NCBI RefSeq assembly: GCF_001949145.1
Contig: NW_019091645.1
Span: 142,739-206,738 of the forward strand
Source of the DNA: Acanthaster planci
Lineage: Eukaryota > Echinodermata > Asteroidea > Valvatida > Acanthasteridae
Reading direction: 5' to 3'
Length of the DNA: 64,000 bases
The position numbers were made by a program, and so were the translations under genes. Positions within the stretch are counted from its first letter, which is position 1; the number at the start of each line of letters is the position of its first letter. The notes under the pieces are model-generated. The model was given only the letters and a program-made list of their open reading frames with translations, was not told the origin of the DNA and searched no databases. Positions 44,879 through 58,263 of this stretch are shown here, one piece after another.

Positions 44879-47800
44879 TGTCAGTATGGTGCGTAGATTT
44901 GTATATAATGTGTACATTGTATACACACTAAGCAATTAATGGCAGAACTTGGGGTGCCAAAATACAAAGGGAATCTTGAAGAATTGAGTTTTACAGAGAA
45001 ATAGATGTCATGTTCATGTGATGATTGTAAGATGAGCAGGAAATTGGACTGCAATAGGGTTCGAAACCACCACCTCTGGATTCAAACAGGAGTCATCCAA
45101 CCCTGTCATTTTGGTGCCTCATGATGTATATACAGTGTTATTGCTACGTTGGTCGAGGATCTCCACCACAGCGTTCTACCGTCTGGCACTAAGCTTGATG
45201 AAACAACCCACCGACAGGCACAAAAATCCTTTACAAATCCCTGAAAAAACATTAGTCACTCTGAACATTTCATGTTTTTACCTGGAAGAATTGAAAAAGT
45301 TTAACTGTTAATCAATTTGGAAAGAAAACTCACTGAAAAGCAATGTAGAGTCCCCTTACGCGAGCCCCTGCACCCCTGGCTATGACCCGTAAGACTCCGG
45401 TCGCTTTGCAATCTCCATTCCCCATTACTAAAGCGTCCTGCACTAAAACATGGCTGGCTATAACACTGATAGTGTATTATGATTTTAGGGTGTGATCCTT
45501 GGCACCGTTTGGCAAGTCCGAGACACTTTCTTGAACACTGGCCAGTTTCCCTTGTAACCTCTTCAAAAAAATGTAGATGGGGTACCGGGCCAAATCGACC
45601 AAGGGTCGACGTATGGTAGTTGCTGATTGAACATGCCCAGTTGGTCCTGCCACATCTGACTAGTGCCCTTGAAGAAAGCAAACGGGAGGTACAAAAGAAC
45701 ACAGGGCTGGAGAAATCAGTGAATACGATCAGCGCTCCAAAGGACAAGAATTTTTCAATGTGAGGCAATACCTTTAATTAAGACAAACGTCAGGTTCCTT
45801 CCTGTCACAGATTGTCCAGTACATAAATGGATTTAGGATTTGACAATCTCTCAAACGAACTGGATAATGTTGCCCCTTTCATACCAAGAGCTCTGCCATT
45901 GATTGTCGGTGCTGTTTTGTTATTTTTTATAGGAGGACAAGTTCCTTCAAAATAGTAGAAAGCTCTGGACTCTACAAAACCTGTGGTTTTGATTATGGTT
46001 TCTGTCAATTTGTGTTGTCTTGTTCGAAATGACTTGCTTGATTATGGTTAAATTTTCATTTTTTTTGTACCCTGCTAATGAATCTCAGAAAAGCGTTTGC
46101 ACAGTTCAACTCATTGCCTTTCATTACTTCTAACAGTTCCTTAAATTAATGAACCACACCACCAAAAGCAACCCTTTCTAAGTTTTGCTTTTTGTTTTGT
46201 TTGGATTTGCCTTTAATGCGTTGCTATGTTTTTTTCATGAAATTTCCGTGAAAATTTTATAAAAATGTATGTTGGCCATTTGGGGGATTATTTTTGGAAA
46301 GTTTAACAGTTTCCTCTTGTTTTGAACACCCATCGTTTTTTACATGTTCAGGTTGCTTAACCCTAACAGTCCCAAATCCTCCAATTTCAATACAATTTTA
46401 CATACACCCCAGGGGGTTAGGCTTAATAAGCATTGTTGCATGTTTTTATTGACACAGACATACCGAATTGTTCAAAACGTGCGTACATGTTTAATGAGTA
46501 CTTATGTCCTACCTGCTCAAGGATCCCTGTTATTAACCATATTGCACATAGGGATGATAGTTAATTTGTGAAAACTTGATATTAATGATCAAGGCGAGGT
46601 ACATGTACAGGTAAACAGGTTAGTTTGGTACTGTACGTGTACATATATGAATGCTGTGGACTCACATAGTCGCAAAGTTATGAAAATATATTACATGAAT
46701 GAGCAGTTCTCGTTGAAATTTAAAGGTCAACAGAAATTGAAAACTTTTAGTTCACGTTAAGTATTTCAAAATAAACATAAAGACGTAACCATTTCAAAAA
46801 CATCATAAATTCAATGTTTATCCCATCAATACATGTACTTTCAAATGAATAAAAAGATCCTGCGTTTCCCCGCCCACAAAAAATCCCATTTTAGCCGTTC
46901 ACGCTCCCAGGCTGGTTTGACGACGTCATCGGCAGAACGCCTGCATGTACAGTGTACATGTACATTGCGTGATTGCACAAGAAATACACGTTATGACTTT
47001 GTCTTTTAATTTCTACTTTGAACTGAGACAGTGTTTATCAGTGGGCCAAACTACATCAAACAGAACATGGTCTATTGCAAGCGTGCTAAACTGCATGTAC
47101 TGTGTGCAATTAGGCAATGAATTTATGATGTTTTTGAAATGGTTACGTATTTATTGTTAATTCAATACTTCACGTGAACGAAATGATTTCAGTTTCTGTT
47201 AACCTTTAACAGAGCTCTCAATACTGTTGCACGTGCATGATATTTTTATGGCCTTTCTCCTTATTTGTATCGATTAATTTTGTGTGTGTGTGATCGTGAA
47301 CGAACATCTCGAAGACATTGGCTGTTTGTTGTCTTGATAAAAGGAATATCAAGTTAAAGACTTTGAACGAGTATAAAGTAACTTATTTTACCCTATCCGA
47401 TTCCCTGCTGATATTCTATTAATTTGCAACGTGTGATGTAACTTATTCAGCCTGTCATTTAGACAGATTTGATTGCCCAAAGACCAGGGTCAATACATTT
47501 CGCATGCGCACAAAAACGTAATGCATGTGGACTTGTATTGATAATGACAGTAAAATACCCACAGTGCTTTGCGACATGGGCTCATTTTAACTCCCACGCA
47601 GATTATTTTGAAGAAAATTTGTATTTACCAATGCTCACCAGTAGGGTAGTAAAAAGCGGTACATTGAATGAATAATTAATACTGTCCAAAAGTGCTCAGG
47701 TGGTAGGGAACCAGCGAATTAACAAGTTTGTTTGGACCAGTCTGCTGACTCGTAGGTGCGGTTTTCTGTTGAAAGTAGACAGGAGACTAGCACTTAAACC

Positions 47801-50668
47801 TACAAATCCATGAAGACGTGTAGTGAAGCATTCCCTGGGCAAATTACTGGCGAGATCAGTCGGGCTTGTCCATTTTATTATGAACGTTCTCATTAGGCAG
47901 TTAGCTGAGGTGAAATTGGATGGCTGAAAATGGTCACTTGTCATAAGTGTGAGGGTGTTGCATTGAAGGAAACACATGCCCTGATGACAGAACATGACAG
48001 ACTTGACGTCAGCAGAGGGCACATGAGTGACCAAACGTTAGCGCCAGCGCCGATCACGTGCGTGAAACCACTCCGGGCATGCAATGAAATGTCACTCAAA
48101 TGATCCTACATAATTGACCCATTTTACAAAATGATGTACTTGATGGCAATTTGCCGTAATTGTTGGGACATTTGCCGTACTCCCGTCAGGGGTTTCCTCT
48201 GTAGGTGGTTCATGTACCTAGACAGGTCAATTGTAAATGAAAACAGATCGTTCATAACCAGTGATGCAACCGCGCTCCTGCCTGGTCCAACCATCTATTG
48301 TCCGGGCGAATTTTGTTTAGCTACAGTGAATTGATTACTGTAGGAACTTGCACAGATTTTGTTGAAAGGATTCACATATACCGTACCTTAAAGTGCCCTT
48401 TTCGGCCTTTTCCAAACACTAACTTTTAATGTCGTTGTAAATCTAATCGATGGTGTTATTACTTTATATGAAAAAAGAAATAAAGCAATCATGAGAACTC
48501 CTGAACGGTTTTCTCTTTGCAGATGGTAGTGCTCGTGTGTGTTTTCGTAGATTTTAACATTGCATGTAACAGTCGGACAGCAAGGTACTCGCTTTATTGT
48601 GCTTTGGGGCACCGTGTGTTTCGCCTTTCAGGTGTGGGAGCAGCTATGACAGGGGAAAATGAACGCAAAGCATCTTTGATGCTTCCGTCACTGGCATATC
48701 TCACTGCTGTTCAATGACGTCTTGCGGGCCGGGCCTCAGGCATGGTCGAATTAGGCAGTGTCCTCGCGGTCACGATATGCATATAGCAAGCTGTGACGTC
48801 CAACATTGTACAGGCGCAATACTGTCTCAGTGCGAAGTGCCAAGCTGCACGCACTTCAGGTTGTTGATTGCAGTTGTAGAAAAAAAAATTGATGTTGGCT
48901 GGATGAGACATTTTTGAAAAGATGTTGAAAAAACATCACACGCTCCCTGATACAACATGTTACGAAGAACTGACTGAGCGTTAATACCAGAAATCTTTTG
49001 CTAAAACAAACGCTGATTGAAGGCATAGCCAGGCACCAAATTATTTCTTATATACGTATCCTAAATTGTTGGATATGCGAATGATCCATTTCCCGGGTGG
49101 GAGCGGGAGGCTGTGGGGGCGCTCTGATCGACGGCACAGGGACAAAGTGAGTTGCATGTGCACTTGCCGTTTCCGATCAAAGGCATAGTACTGAGGACAA
49201 AGGAACATCTTTTTTTGCAGACATATTTTATTATACATGCAGTCTTTGCTTTTACAGTTCACCCTACACGTGCTTACTGGAACAACACTTCATATTTTAA
49301 TCTTTATTTTTATGTAAAACATTTTTCACACTGTATTGTTTCTTCATTTTTAAATGATATATTGTATGACTTTTTGTGAGCTTATTTAAAGGTTGTGATC
49401 TTCTCTGACCAATCAAAAATATGTTTTGTCAGGACACAGAAACACAAAGTGGCTCAGGCGATTGGTGACTGATTTGTGAGAGCGGGTCAATGTTTTTGCA
49501 TCCAAATAAGAAAGACTATAAAATTTTGGAAACATTCACGCCTATGTGGAATCACAATACACAGCTATTCACAGCTAAACTCTTTATTTCGCACAGAATC
49601 TTGTGATATTAAATGCGATTCATCTCTACAGATATGAAGTGTAAAGTGATATCTACATCAACACAGTGAGTTTTGTATGTTTGCAAAGACGTCTATTAAG
49701 ATACCACAAGTTGTGTACTTACCAAACTATATCGTGCTAGCGCAAACGTGCAACAGAGTAACTATTAATGTTATTTAAAAAGTGCTGTATGAACAGAGTA
49801 TAGGGAAATGCGTTTGGTTATAAAAGCAGACAGCCCGGATTGTTATTAATGAAAGGTTGATCTTTTCAGTCAATTGGCGTTCCGTGAAGGTCGTTGGCTA
49901 AATCAATTAGGATGTGAATTAATTAAGGTGTCATAAAATATTAACCTCGTCATAAAGGAAGATTGTTATTACATCTCAGTAAAAAGCGCCGTGATGGTAA
50001 ACATCGCATGCATGTAGGTTAAGTGCAAAATTCCAACGAAAATTCTCATTGATTTTTGGGTGTGTTTATGGAATGATGCATTGAACAAATTGTAACAGTG
50101 CACAAAATAATACATCAATATGAGGATGAGGTCATATTTTGCACATCAGTGTACAGACTGTACCTGTCCATGTTTTGAAAATGGGATATGACGCTGACTG
50201 CAAGACATTTAAGTCCCACCCAATCTTTCTTTACACTCAGCCGCCATATGCACGCAGAGCCTCAATCTGGCAGCTTTACACATTAAATGTGTACATAAAT
50301 GATTTTTCTAAATATTATTTGCAGAGGACAAGGGAAAATTCCTACATGAGTGTTTCTTTGGGCGTTTTTAATTAGAAATCAATCTTCCCAAAATTATCGA
50401 ACGTGACAGGAGGACCCTTTTAAAATCCGCGCAAGCGTTCCCGAAGTTGCTGTGGGCCCTTTTACTCTCAGGCTTTATGGAGTCGTGTATTGCGTGTTGC
50501 TGCCCTGGGTCATGCCAACAATGAAAATGACGTAGACACTTTGTTCAGTTTCAGCTGAATGATTTCCTTGTCGCTGTGGATGTTGTTCTTGCTGTTATTA
50601 ATGTAGTTTTCTGTTGCTGCTGTTGTGTGTTGCAAGGCAGCTTTTGTTGTATCTCTGTTAGTTTTGTT
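44879..50668. other. intergenic region downstream of EBAG9
   Basis: No gene supported. Minus-strand frames of 155 codons (45301-45768) and 112 codons (47696-48034) have no known motif. A promoter-like cluster is noted at 49411-49530: CCAAT on one strand, ATTGG further on, then CTATAAAATTT; no recognisable downstream coding exon goes with it. Confidence 0.4.
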
Positions 50669-50680
50669 TTTATTTTTATT
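50669..50680 (-). promoter_or_regulatory. poly(A) signals of the SMB receptor gene
   Basis: Two AATAAA hexamers on the minus strand lie about 55-65 bases past the stop codon at 50734. Confidence 0.6.
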
Positions 50681-50733
50681 ATTGTTGTTCATTTTGCTAA
50701 TGTGTATATGCTGCTGTTGCTGTTTTTTTCTCT

Positions 50734-51126
50734 TTACGGTGGTGGTGTTTTAGGTTGCTGTTCTTGAATTTGATTGGTTGCCAAAGCGGTTGGTTGTTGT
50801 TTTGGCAGTTGTTCTTCCTCTTGTGCAGACGTGCACCTTTGGCCCAAATTCACTGGGGCTGGACAAACTTCACGAACGTCGCTGGAGGCTTTCTTTGAAG
50901 TGGTCGCTCGTCGACAGAGGCAACAGCAACTGTAACGCATGCGTGCGCAGGTGTGCACCAGCCTAACCCTCCAGAGCGCCCTGACGCTGGCCTTGAGAAG
51001 GAAGATTGCAGCAATGAGGGCGCCTTGCAAGGAGTTAGTGACGACCGAGATATACCACAGCGCTGGCTCTCGGACAGCGTTGGCCAGAACGAAAAATATC
51101 CACGATACTCCAGTAACTGTGCCAAT
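50734..51126 (-). CDS. SMB receptor, exon 3: helices 6-7 and tail
   Basis: 130 residues in phase 0 after the acceptor TTTTTTTCCCCGACAG. Helices 6 and 7 are followed by a basic segment with CCCLCRR, then a Gln/Pro-rich tail ending in TPPP. The true frame opens upstream of its first ATG. Confidence 0.85.
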   Translation of the reverse strand: MGTVTGVSWIFFVLANAVREPALWYISVVTNSLQGALIAAIFLLKASVRALWRVRLVHTCARMRYSCCCLCRRATTSKKASSDVREVCPAPVNLGQRCTSAQEEEQLPKQQPTALATNQIQEQQPKTPPP

Positions 51127-54100
51127 CTGTCGGGGAAAAAAAGAACATTACAAAGTGGGAGACTCTAAGATGCTTGGTGCGGCAAACATACCCGTCCATT
51201 TATCTATTTTTATGACCAGCGACGTGTCCAGCTTTTGGTATCGCGGGGGATTCATAAGCAAATGCGGCGTCAGGCTTCTACATGGCGTAGGGGAGAAAAA
51301 TATCACGAGCCGGTCTACGATCTGGCTTTTATTTCGTGGTGTTGTTTTCTGAGGATTTTGATCCTGATATCTTAAAATAAGTATACCGTTTACTTTGTTT
51401 CTTACTTACCTATGAAGTATTACTTGTAAAAAAGGGGGGGTTGCCTTACCGTTGAATAAGGTATACGTGTTGTATATGTTTGGCAAAACTGTAATTTTTC
51501 ACAGTACTTTACTGGCAGCACGGGCGCCAGTAGAATACTGTTAATGATTTACAGAAATTTATCTTACGGTAAATCGCTGTTATTTATTGGACAGTAGCCT
51601 GACTAACTGTAGAAACAACACGGTATAATACTACTAATTTAACAGTATTATTTTACAGTGAAGGTGTCCCACCCCTAGTGGTCGAACAGGAATATAGACC
51701 AGAGCGCGTACCACCCGCCGCAGAAACAGAGTTCCACCAAGGAAATGGCTTCTAATTCCGGTTAGGGAATCAGTTGCTGTATGCTCAGACAAACGCTTGC
51801 GAGACCCATGATATTTGGGTGGGACACAATAATGAAAGTAACATTCAGCTCTTTGAAACATTTTCCACTTGGGGCCTCAAAGCATGTTTGTTCGACTATT
51901 AAGGGTAATATTTAATTGAAATGGATTATACTATTACACTTTATTATACTTTTACCTTTAAGCACAGCAGAATGGTTGTCTTGGTTTGTTGTCCCACTCG
52001 TAATGCAGCAAGTCTTCGATTATTCGCAATCATTCTGTGCATCAAGTGACCAAACATGGCAAAATTTAGAGTGATTGCCAAAGTGACTGGACAACCAAAT
52101 GCCAGGACAGATTGAAATGTTCCCACGATCCAGCATGTCTTGCCCCCGTACTGGAACCAGATTGACGAACTTCTATTGAACCTTGTCGCCATAAGGCACG
52201 AGAATACGATGGCTGCCGGTAAGCCCCAAGCAAAAATCGACAGTTTGAGTACCTTCCAGTCCTGCAATCTACCCTGTCGAGCTTGTTGAGCCGGCCTCAA
52301 ATTGAAATTGAGGTTGTAAGCCAAGTCACACGCCAAGACGCTCATCCAGGAGAAGACAGCCAGCCACGAGAAATGCAGCATTGCGCCTCGGAGTTCGCAG
52401 AGCCAAGATTGGGGATCCGCAACGAACATTAGAAATACCTGAGAGACGAACAGAGCTCCCATGAGGTTCATAACGATTTTACCGGGTGTATTGCGCAGAC
52501 TTGGGAACGTAATATACGTCAAAAGGGCAAGGGCAAGACCAGTAACAGAGCACGAACTGCCTACGTAACTGACGTAGGCCAGAGCGTGGAACCATTCTAC
52601 TCGACACACTCGAGCTGTGCCGTCTGGTAAAAGCCAGTAACTGCCTGCAATAAACAAAAGACCCCCATCTTTCTCAGTGAGTGCACCTCCATCGATGGAT
52701 CGATAGAAATCTTCCGGATACAACGTGATCGGAGAGCAGCCACGATCTCCCACCAAGGGATTGCAAAGAGTAACTGACTCTCGCTTGGTAACAATGGCCT
52801 CGCCGACATCAAAGACATACTCTGTTTCATGCATGAACTCGTGTTGATCGTAAACGAATCCACTGATGTTGACGTTGAAAGCACCGTCTAGGAAAAATAT
52901 GTCTGCGAAGCTGATGTTGCCCAGTCGATAACCCTCACAGATTCCCTTTGGTGGGTTTGGGGGCTGATTTGACGCTACAAGAACCAGTGATGAAGCATTA
53001 CAAGCGAGGTCAACAAGGTCTGTAACGTTGGACAAAATCAGGTCGAGAGAACTTTGAATGTGACCAGCCCGAGCAAAATTGGTATAGATGTTGAGAGAGA
53101 CATGACGTCGTTTGCCTGAGCTGGTGTCTGCCTGTTTGATATCTTCGACTGTCCACAGGGATGAGTTGTTTTTGGATATCTCGCCGTTTATCGCTTTCAA
53201 ATCTTTCGGACAGTCATTGAGAAATTTTGCTAGTCTTATCGATGTACCTTCCACCTGTTCTGTGGAACAGGTGCCCGATGCCTCGTCAGGAGCCTGGCCA
53301 TCTGTGCACATTATATCTCGGCAGACGCCTCGGAAAGGGTCATACAGCTGCCATTGACTGCAGTTCCTCAACAACTGAGGAGAGGAGGAGATTCTCTCGG
53401 TGCCATGCCAGGTGTTCTTCACGATGTGTACCCCTCGAAGTCGAAAATCAAAGAGAATCGTGAACGAAAGACGTGGATCGAATCGGATCCGTCGACTTAA
53501 TGGCCGACAGGCCAGATTATCTTCATTGACTGATCCTGTGGACCCATTACTGCAATTTAAGCAGTGGATATTCTTGTAGACAGCATCTCCTGGACGCTCG
53601 AACAGTAGGGAGGTGCGGGTTTCACAGAGTTGGATTTGTTCGACAGGGGCAGTCGTGTTGGGCGGGCAGCTTTCAATGATACCAGGGTAGCATCGATGAG
53701 GGTCGTACGGCATGGAAGCTGGAGGATGCACGCGGAACTCTGAGCATGTGTTATAATCTGGTTCGCCACCATCTTCGACCGGCACTGTCTCTCCAGCAGC
53801 TGGTTGGCACTCCCACAGCTCTGCCACCCAAGAATGGAGTTGTTCTTCCTCGATGCCGTGGCAGATTGCGCAGTACACGTTCTTGAAGACAACGTCCCCA
53901 GGACCGTTGACAAACAGAGTTAGATGTTTCTCCTGCCGCGAAAGAGTGATGTTCTCGCATCGATTTCTAGTCGTGCCTATGAACCAACCAGGAGGGCACC
54001 GATCTACTACTACGAAGCTGTTGTAAGATATGTCAGTATAGATGGGAGAAATGCAGCCTAAATACGCAAAATACTTGGAGTGAAGCATCAAATTAAATCG

Positions 54101-57100
54101 AAGCTCTGATAAGTCATTGGCGCAATTTGTCCAGTAGTCTTCACAACAGTCGTCGTAGATGACGCAGTGTGGGTCACATCGGCATAGCTCTTTTGGTTCG
54201 TCAAGTGCGGGGCCCTCCCTATCCAGGCAGCCATTTGAACATCTCGTTTTTGATTCAGGACAAATTGCGCTGTCACCTGCAAATGTTAAGGGGAGACCAA
54301 ACGTCACAAAAATATTCGACTGTCGAAAATAAAACAGTTAGAATAGTTGGAGTAGCCCACAGCAGCACCTGTAAAACAACAGCTGCGACATAGCAGCACA
54401 GAAGCAGAAGTGAAAGAATCAGCACGCCCTCTACAACAGAGACCCTTTAGAAATAACCACGAGCAGCAAAAGTGGAAAGACAGCCCCAGGAAAAGCAGGA
54501 CCTGACTGTTTCAGAAGTCAAGGTAGTGACTTATGTAAAAGGTTTCTCTTTATTTGATGACTTATAACCGTTCTCCAGAATTTGGGACGCCGGTTGAAAG
54601 GCATATTTGCCGTGCTCACTGCCTGTACGCATAGACTTCATGTTCATGGTTGTACTCTGATGAAAGAAACAAAAACTGAAGGTCATACGACGTTATATGG
54701 AACTTGAACAGCAGAAATCCTGACCACAAAGAGTTTTTTAAGCACTTGTGCAATTTCGAGATCAAGGGATTTTATTTTTGACAACCACCGTCACGTTATT
54801 GAACCCCCCTCAAAAAATTAAATCTTCCCATTTGTGGAAGTTTCAGGATTTCAGAACCTGTTTTCGATGAGTTTGGATATTTTGGTGACAGTCGCTTATA
54901 AACATGCGCCCCCACTTTATTAGTTCCTACAAAAGGGCTGTCGATTCCATTTTTAAAACACACTCTCCCTTGTTCTTGCTTGAAACAGATCCTTATGATG
55001 GGGTCCACCTAGTCAGAGGGGGTCATTAGGCAGATATACTAACAGGATGTATCACCACACAAGGATGCTACCTTTTCCCTCCAATTCTCTGTAATACAAG
55101 CGGTAAATGCAGTGAGCAGCTTGGTCTGCGTTCTTGCCAGTACCACTTTAATTTTTCCTCTGGTTCTTGTCATTGGAAGGAATTAGAGAATATAGACCTA
55201 CATTTTATTGAGTAAAGTAAAGTTTTACCACAGTAATTACGACCTTGGTACATGTATAATTTTTGTACCCTACGTCTATGTATAAATTATTTCTTCCTTT
55301 TTGTTTTTTAGTATATCATTTGGTAATTAAACATATGAATCTTTTTACATTTATTGAGATTTCGTATGTTTTCATTTCATAATGCTTTTAGCCTTTTTTG
55401 TTGGAGCAGCAGGTCATCGGATGACGATATTCGCATTTAATAATATAGTGATAATCAGTTCTTATATAGCGCATAATACGGAATGTCTCTGTGCGCACAT
55501 TATCACTGTCCTTGTACATAGTAAGGACCTTTACAGTCTTCGGTTCCTTTCATAAAACCTGACCATAAAATGAATTGCACAGGCTCGGGAGAATGAACGG
55601 CATTATCAGCGTTCAGTCTCCTGAGCCGGTCTTAAACGTTAAAGACTGGACAAGCACTTATTTATTCCCATTTATAAATAACTTTTTTAGTCAGAGAGTC
55701 AAAAGACGTCAATGTATCATGGACTTTCGACGATTTTATTCTAGAATTTCTTACTTTCATTTTCCCAACACCCCGTCCATTTTATGGTATATTGCAAGTT
55801 GTCCAAAAGAATCCCCTTATATGGACTTGGTGCGCGCGTGGCGAGCGGCGTGCACAGACTCTTGACCAATGAGCTAGAATCGATTTAACATTAGTCGCAT
55901 CCACTCTCCTGAGCCGGTCTTAACGTTTTTAAAAAGGCAGTGCACAAGAATTGCATGTAGTGCAATTTGTAAAATTTGCCAATTTGGGGGTTTGGGATTT
56001 ACTTTGTGTATCATTTCAAGGACCTGTTTCAATTTCTTGAGTTCAGTGCTTTCAGAAAATGGAGAAAACCGCCGTTTAATTTAACACTTAACATGTAACA
56101 GTGAAAGCCTAGCTCGTGTGATTTCTCTCACAAAAGTCCATCGGCCATAGGATGTTCCTGAGTGCCATGGACAATGCACAGGCGAGGTTGATCTGCAGAC
56201 CAATTATGGTACTCAAAATGCATTTTTTCATGCCTTGTACCGTAATATTGGCTGGCAAAAATTCACATTTATTTTTCCTCTTCAACAATTCAAAGCTGAA
56301 ATTTCTCATATGAGCACCGTGTCATTGTGCAGTGAACTACATTCATCCCCACCGTCAATGCACGACCAACACGTACATGTACCGGTGCATGTGCGCAGGC
56401 ACGATCGATCGACCTTGCAGCTCGCTCTTCATACGTAGCCTGTTACCGTCCGTTAAAAACCGTCTGCACGTCTGTGCCCACCATAAACACTTTGTAACTC
56501 AACACATGTGGCATCTATCCTTGCATTTTTGGCATAAAAGTTACTCTGACTGGAGAAACAGAAAGTCAAATGTCTCGAAATTGCAATTTTGTTCGAGAAA
56601 ACAGGGCATCGGCCATGATCAATTTGTACCATACCATTATCTTGAGGAGTGATACAGCGATGATACATTCACGTGAGGCAAACTTCTGCAGATTCATAAA
56701 GAAACTCTGCTTTAAACTAGTCAAAATTATCATTTAGGCTGTTGGTTATGGTTATATATCTATTAAGTTAATAATGAGTTTAGGCGTACCGAAGGCGTGT
56801 TGGTATATATATCATACCTTCACCCGTTAATATTTACTCTTCCAACAGCTTAATGCTTCACATATTTTCGTGGTACCCGTTAACGGTTCGATATTTGAAC
56901 GAATCATATTCTCCATGTTCGTTTGTCCGGACTATCTTTGGGGAAATATATAAAAGTTCTCTTTTCTCGAAAATGGCAGTATTCCTGGCGATAAGATTTC
57001 GCAGATAGTCTGACACTATTTGACAATCCCGATCGTGCAAATCCTATACACAGTCTCATTTAATCCCTTAGTGTCTTTGTAATCGTTACTGGTTTCTGTT

Positions 57101-58263
57101 GTTTTGAAAGATGCTTGCGCAGCCATTTTTCAAATCCAAACCTTGGTTCACCTAACGCTTTCCCTTGTTTAAGAATAATTCGGAGGTTTTCTAAGCAGAG
57201 AATTGCGTAAGGTTGTACACTAAACCTGGAAGTAAAACTTGGGTCTGTGTTGCCATTCTGAAACATTAACAGTACCGGCCAAGTACACATTTATTCAAAT
57301 CATAAATACCTTGTCAGAAAAAAGGTCAACATAAAATGTTAATGGAGTATAAATTTCCAGCGTTTTTGTTCATACTTTCAGACACCCCTTTGGCAATGCT
57401 ATGTTACACATGATCTGGTGCAGTCGAGCAGTTAAGACCGGCCATGTTTCGGTACTATTACCAATCGGAATGGCTAAACTGTCCTAAATGTTCATGAATA
57501 TCATTTACTGAGACAACAAAGAATCACACACAAAAATGTTAACCCTTATGATGATCTACACATACTGGCAAGGGCACCACAATGCCAGCATTTCAGCATT
57601 TAGCTGTTTTGTTTGTTTGTTTGTTTGTTTGTTTGTTTGTTTGTGAGAATAATGTTCGACTCATATGATACTCTGCTCCATGTAAAATATAACTTGAATG
57701 TGGCGTCCTTCAATGGTTGTTACATTTCAAACCTTTTTAGCACGACGGTCTACTGACCTACTGTGTGAACATAGCCTGAAGTGGTTGAGGGTGTGAAAAC
57801 CATGCATCCTCCGTACAGGTGATGGGTATTTTGCCCTTTGCACGTCTACATAAGTTTGCACAGCTATCTGCAGTAGATACCAGACTCTTCCTCTGCAATT
57901 AGCGGAACAAACTCTGTACAACAACAAGGAGTCTAGATGTTGGCAACGCCATTACGCTTTAGGCGGATATTTACCATCAGCAACAAAAAATGGATTTGGA
58001 TTATGCCAAATACGAGAATTCATTTTCAAAACCTGGAGTGATTCAGTGCACATCTCACTTTTTTCTTACCGATAAAAGTCATCATGCAGTCCTTATTCTT
58101 ATGAATTAAAAACACACTAACTTCTATAAGTGGCCAGGACAATCTTGGGTAACGTGCTTTTTATCGAGGACCTACCTGTTTGAAGACAGCTGAAAAAGCA
58201 CATCATGAACAGAAGAGTTCGTCTCGCATACCCGCCCGCGATTTGATAAAGTTGCCTCTCCAT
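50734..58263 (-). CDS. somatomedin B-domain class B/Methuselah-like 7TM receptor, three exons
   Basis: Exons 58263-58176, 54276-51956 and 51126-50734 join in frame to about 933 residues. Order: signal peptide; somatomedin B domain (about residues 35-81) with CRCDPHCVIYDDCC; a ~500-residue Cys-rich, glycosylated ectodomain; SYWLLPDGTARVC just before helix 1, as in Methuselah-like receptors; seven helices from about residue 590; an intracellular tail rich in Gln, Glu and Pro. Helices 6 and 7 (GVSWIFFVLANAV, NSLQGALIAAIFLL) are on the last exon and have the class B pattern. I see no GPS cleavage motif (HL followed by S/T) before helix 1, so autoproteolysis is not expected. Adhesion-type receptors with SMB domains are known in invertebrates; ligand and pathway are unknown. 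The 10 residues before GDSAICPE in the long open frame are intronic. Confidence 0.87.
51216..51440. mobile_element. AGTGGCGTATCC-family element, copy in the SMB receptor intron
   Basis: It begins AGCGACGTGTCCAGC and shares TTTATTTCGTGGTGTTGTT with 41916 and TTTACTTTGTTTCTTAC plus TATGAAGT with 15074. It ends near a GGGGGGG run. It lies in intron 2 of the receptor gene. Confidence 0.65.
51956..54276 (-). CDS. SMB receptor, exon 2: ectodomain and helices 1-5
   Basis: 2321 bases without a stop, from acceptor ACATTTGCAG to donor CTTAAAG|GTAAAA. It carries the SMB domain, two cysteine-rich modules that both contain PGDVVFKNVYC/PGDAVYKNIHC, a probable internal duplication (Mth ectodomain-like), then helices 1-5 up to KTTILLCLK. 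Confidence 0.9.
55440..55920. repeat. dispersed repeat, copy B, with SINE-tail-like start
   Basis: GTTCTTATATAGCGCATAAT at about 55460 resembles SINE 3' tails. CTCCTGAGCCGGTCTTAAACG occurs at 55618 and again, shortened, at 55908. The 55735-55860 part matches 20870-21010. All of it lies within intron 1 of the SMB receptor gene. Confidence 0.5.
57607..57644 (+). repeat. (GTTT)n microsatellite
   Basis: About nine uninterrupted GTTT units, in intron 1 of the SMB receptor gene. Confidence 0.95.
58176..58263 (-). CDS. SMB receptor, exon 1: signal peptide
   Basis: It starts with ATG at 58263 and encodes 29 residues: a short basic stretch, then TLLFMMCFFSCLQT, a good hydrophobic core. The donor AAACAG|GTAGGT splits a codon after base one, which matches the phase needed by the acceptor ACATTTGCAG at 54277. 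Intron length is about 3.9 kb. Found by phase matching. Confidence 0.7.

Noticed and set aside
45301-45768. 155-codon minus-strand frame
   Set aside because: No recognisable motif, scattered cysteines without pattern, no neighbouring exons in phase.
54277-54307. MTFGLPLTFA as the N-terminus of the SMB receptor
   Set aside because: It lies upstream of the acceptor ACATTTGCAG and is a poor signal peptide; the phase-matched exon at 58176-58263 is better.
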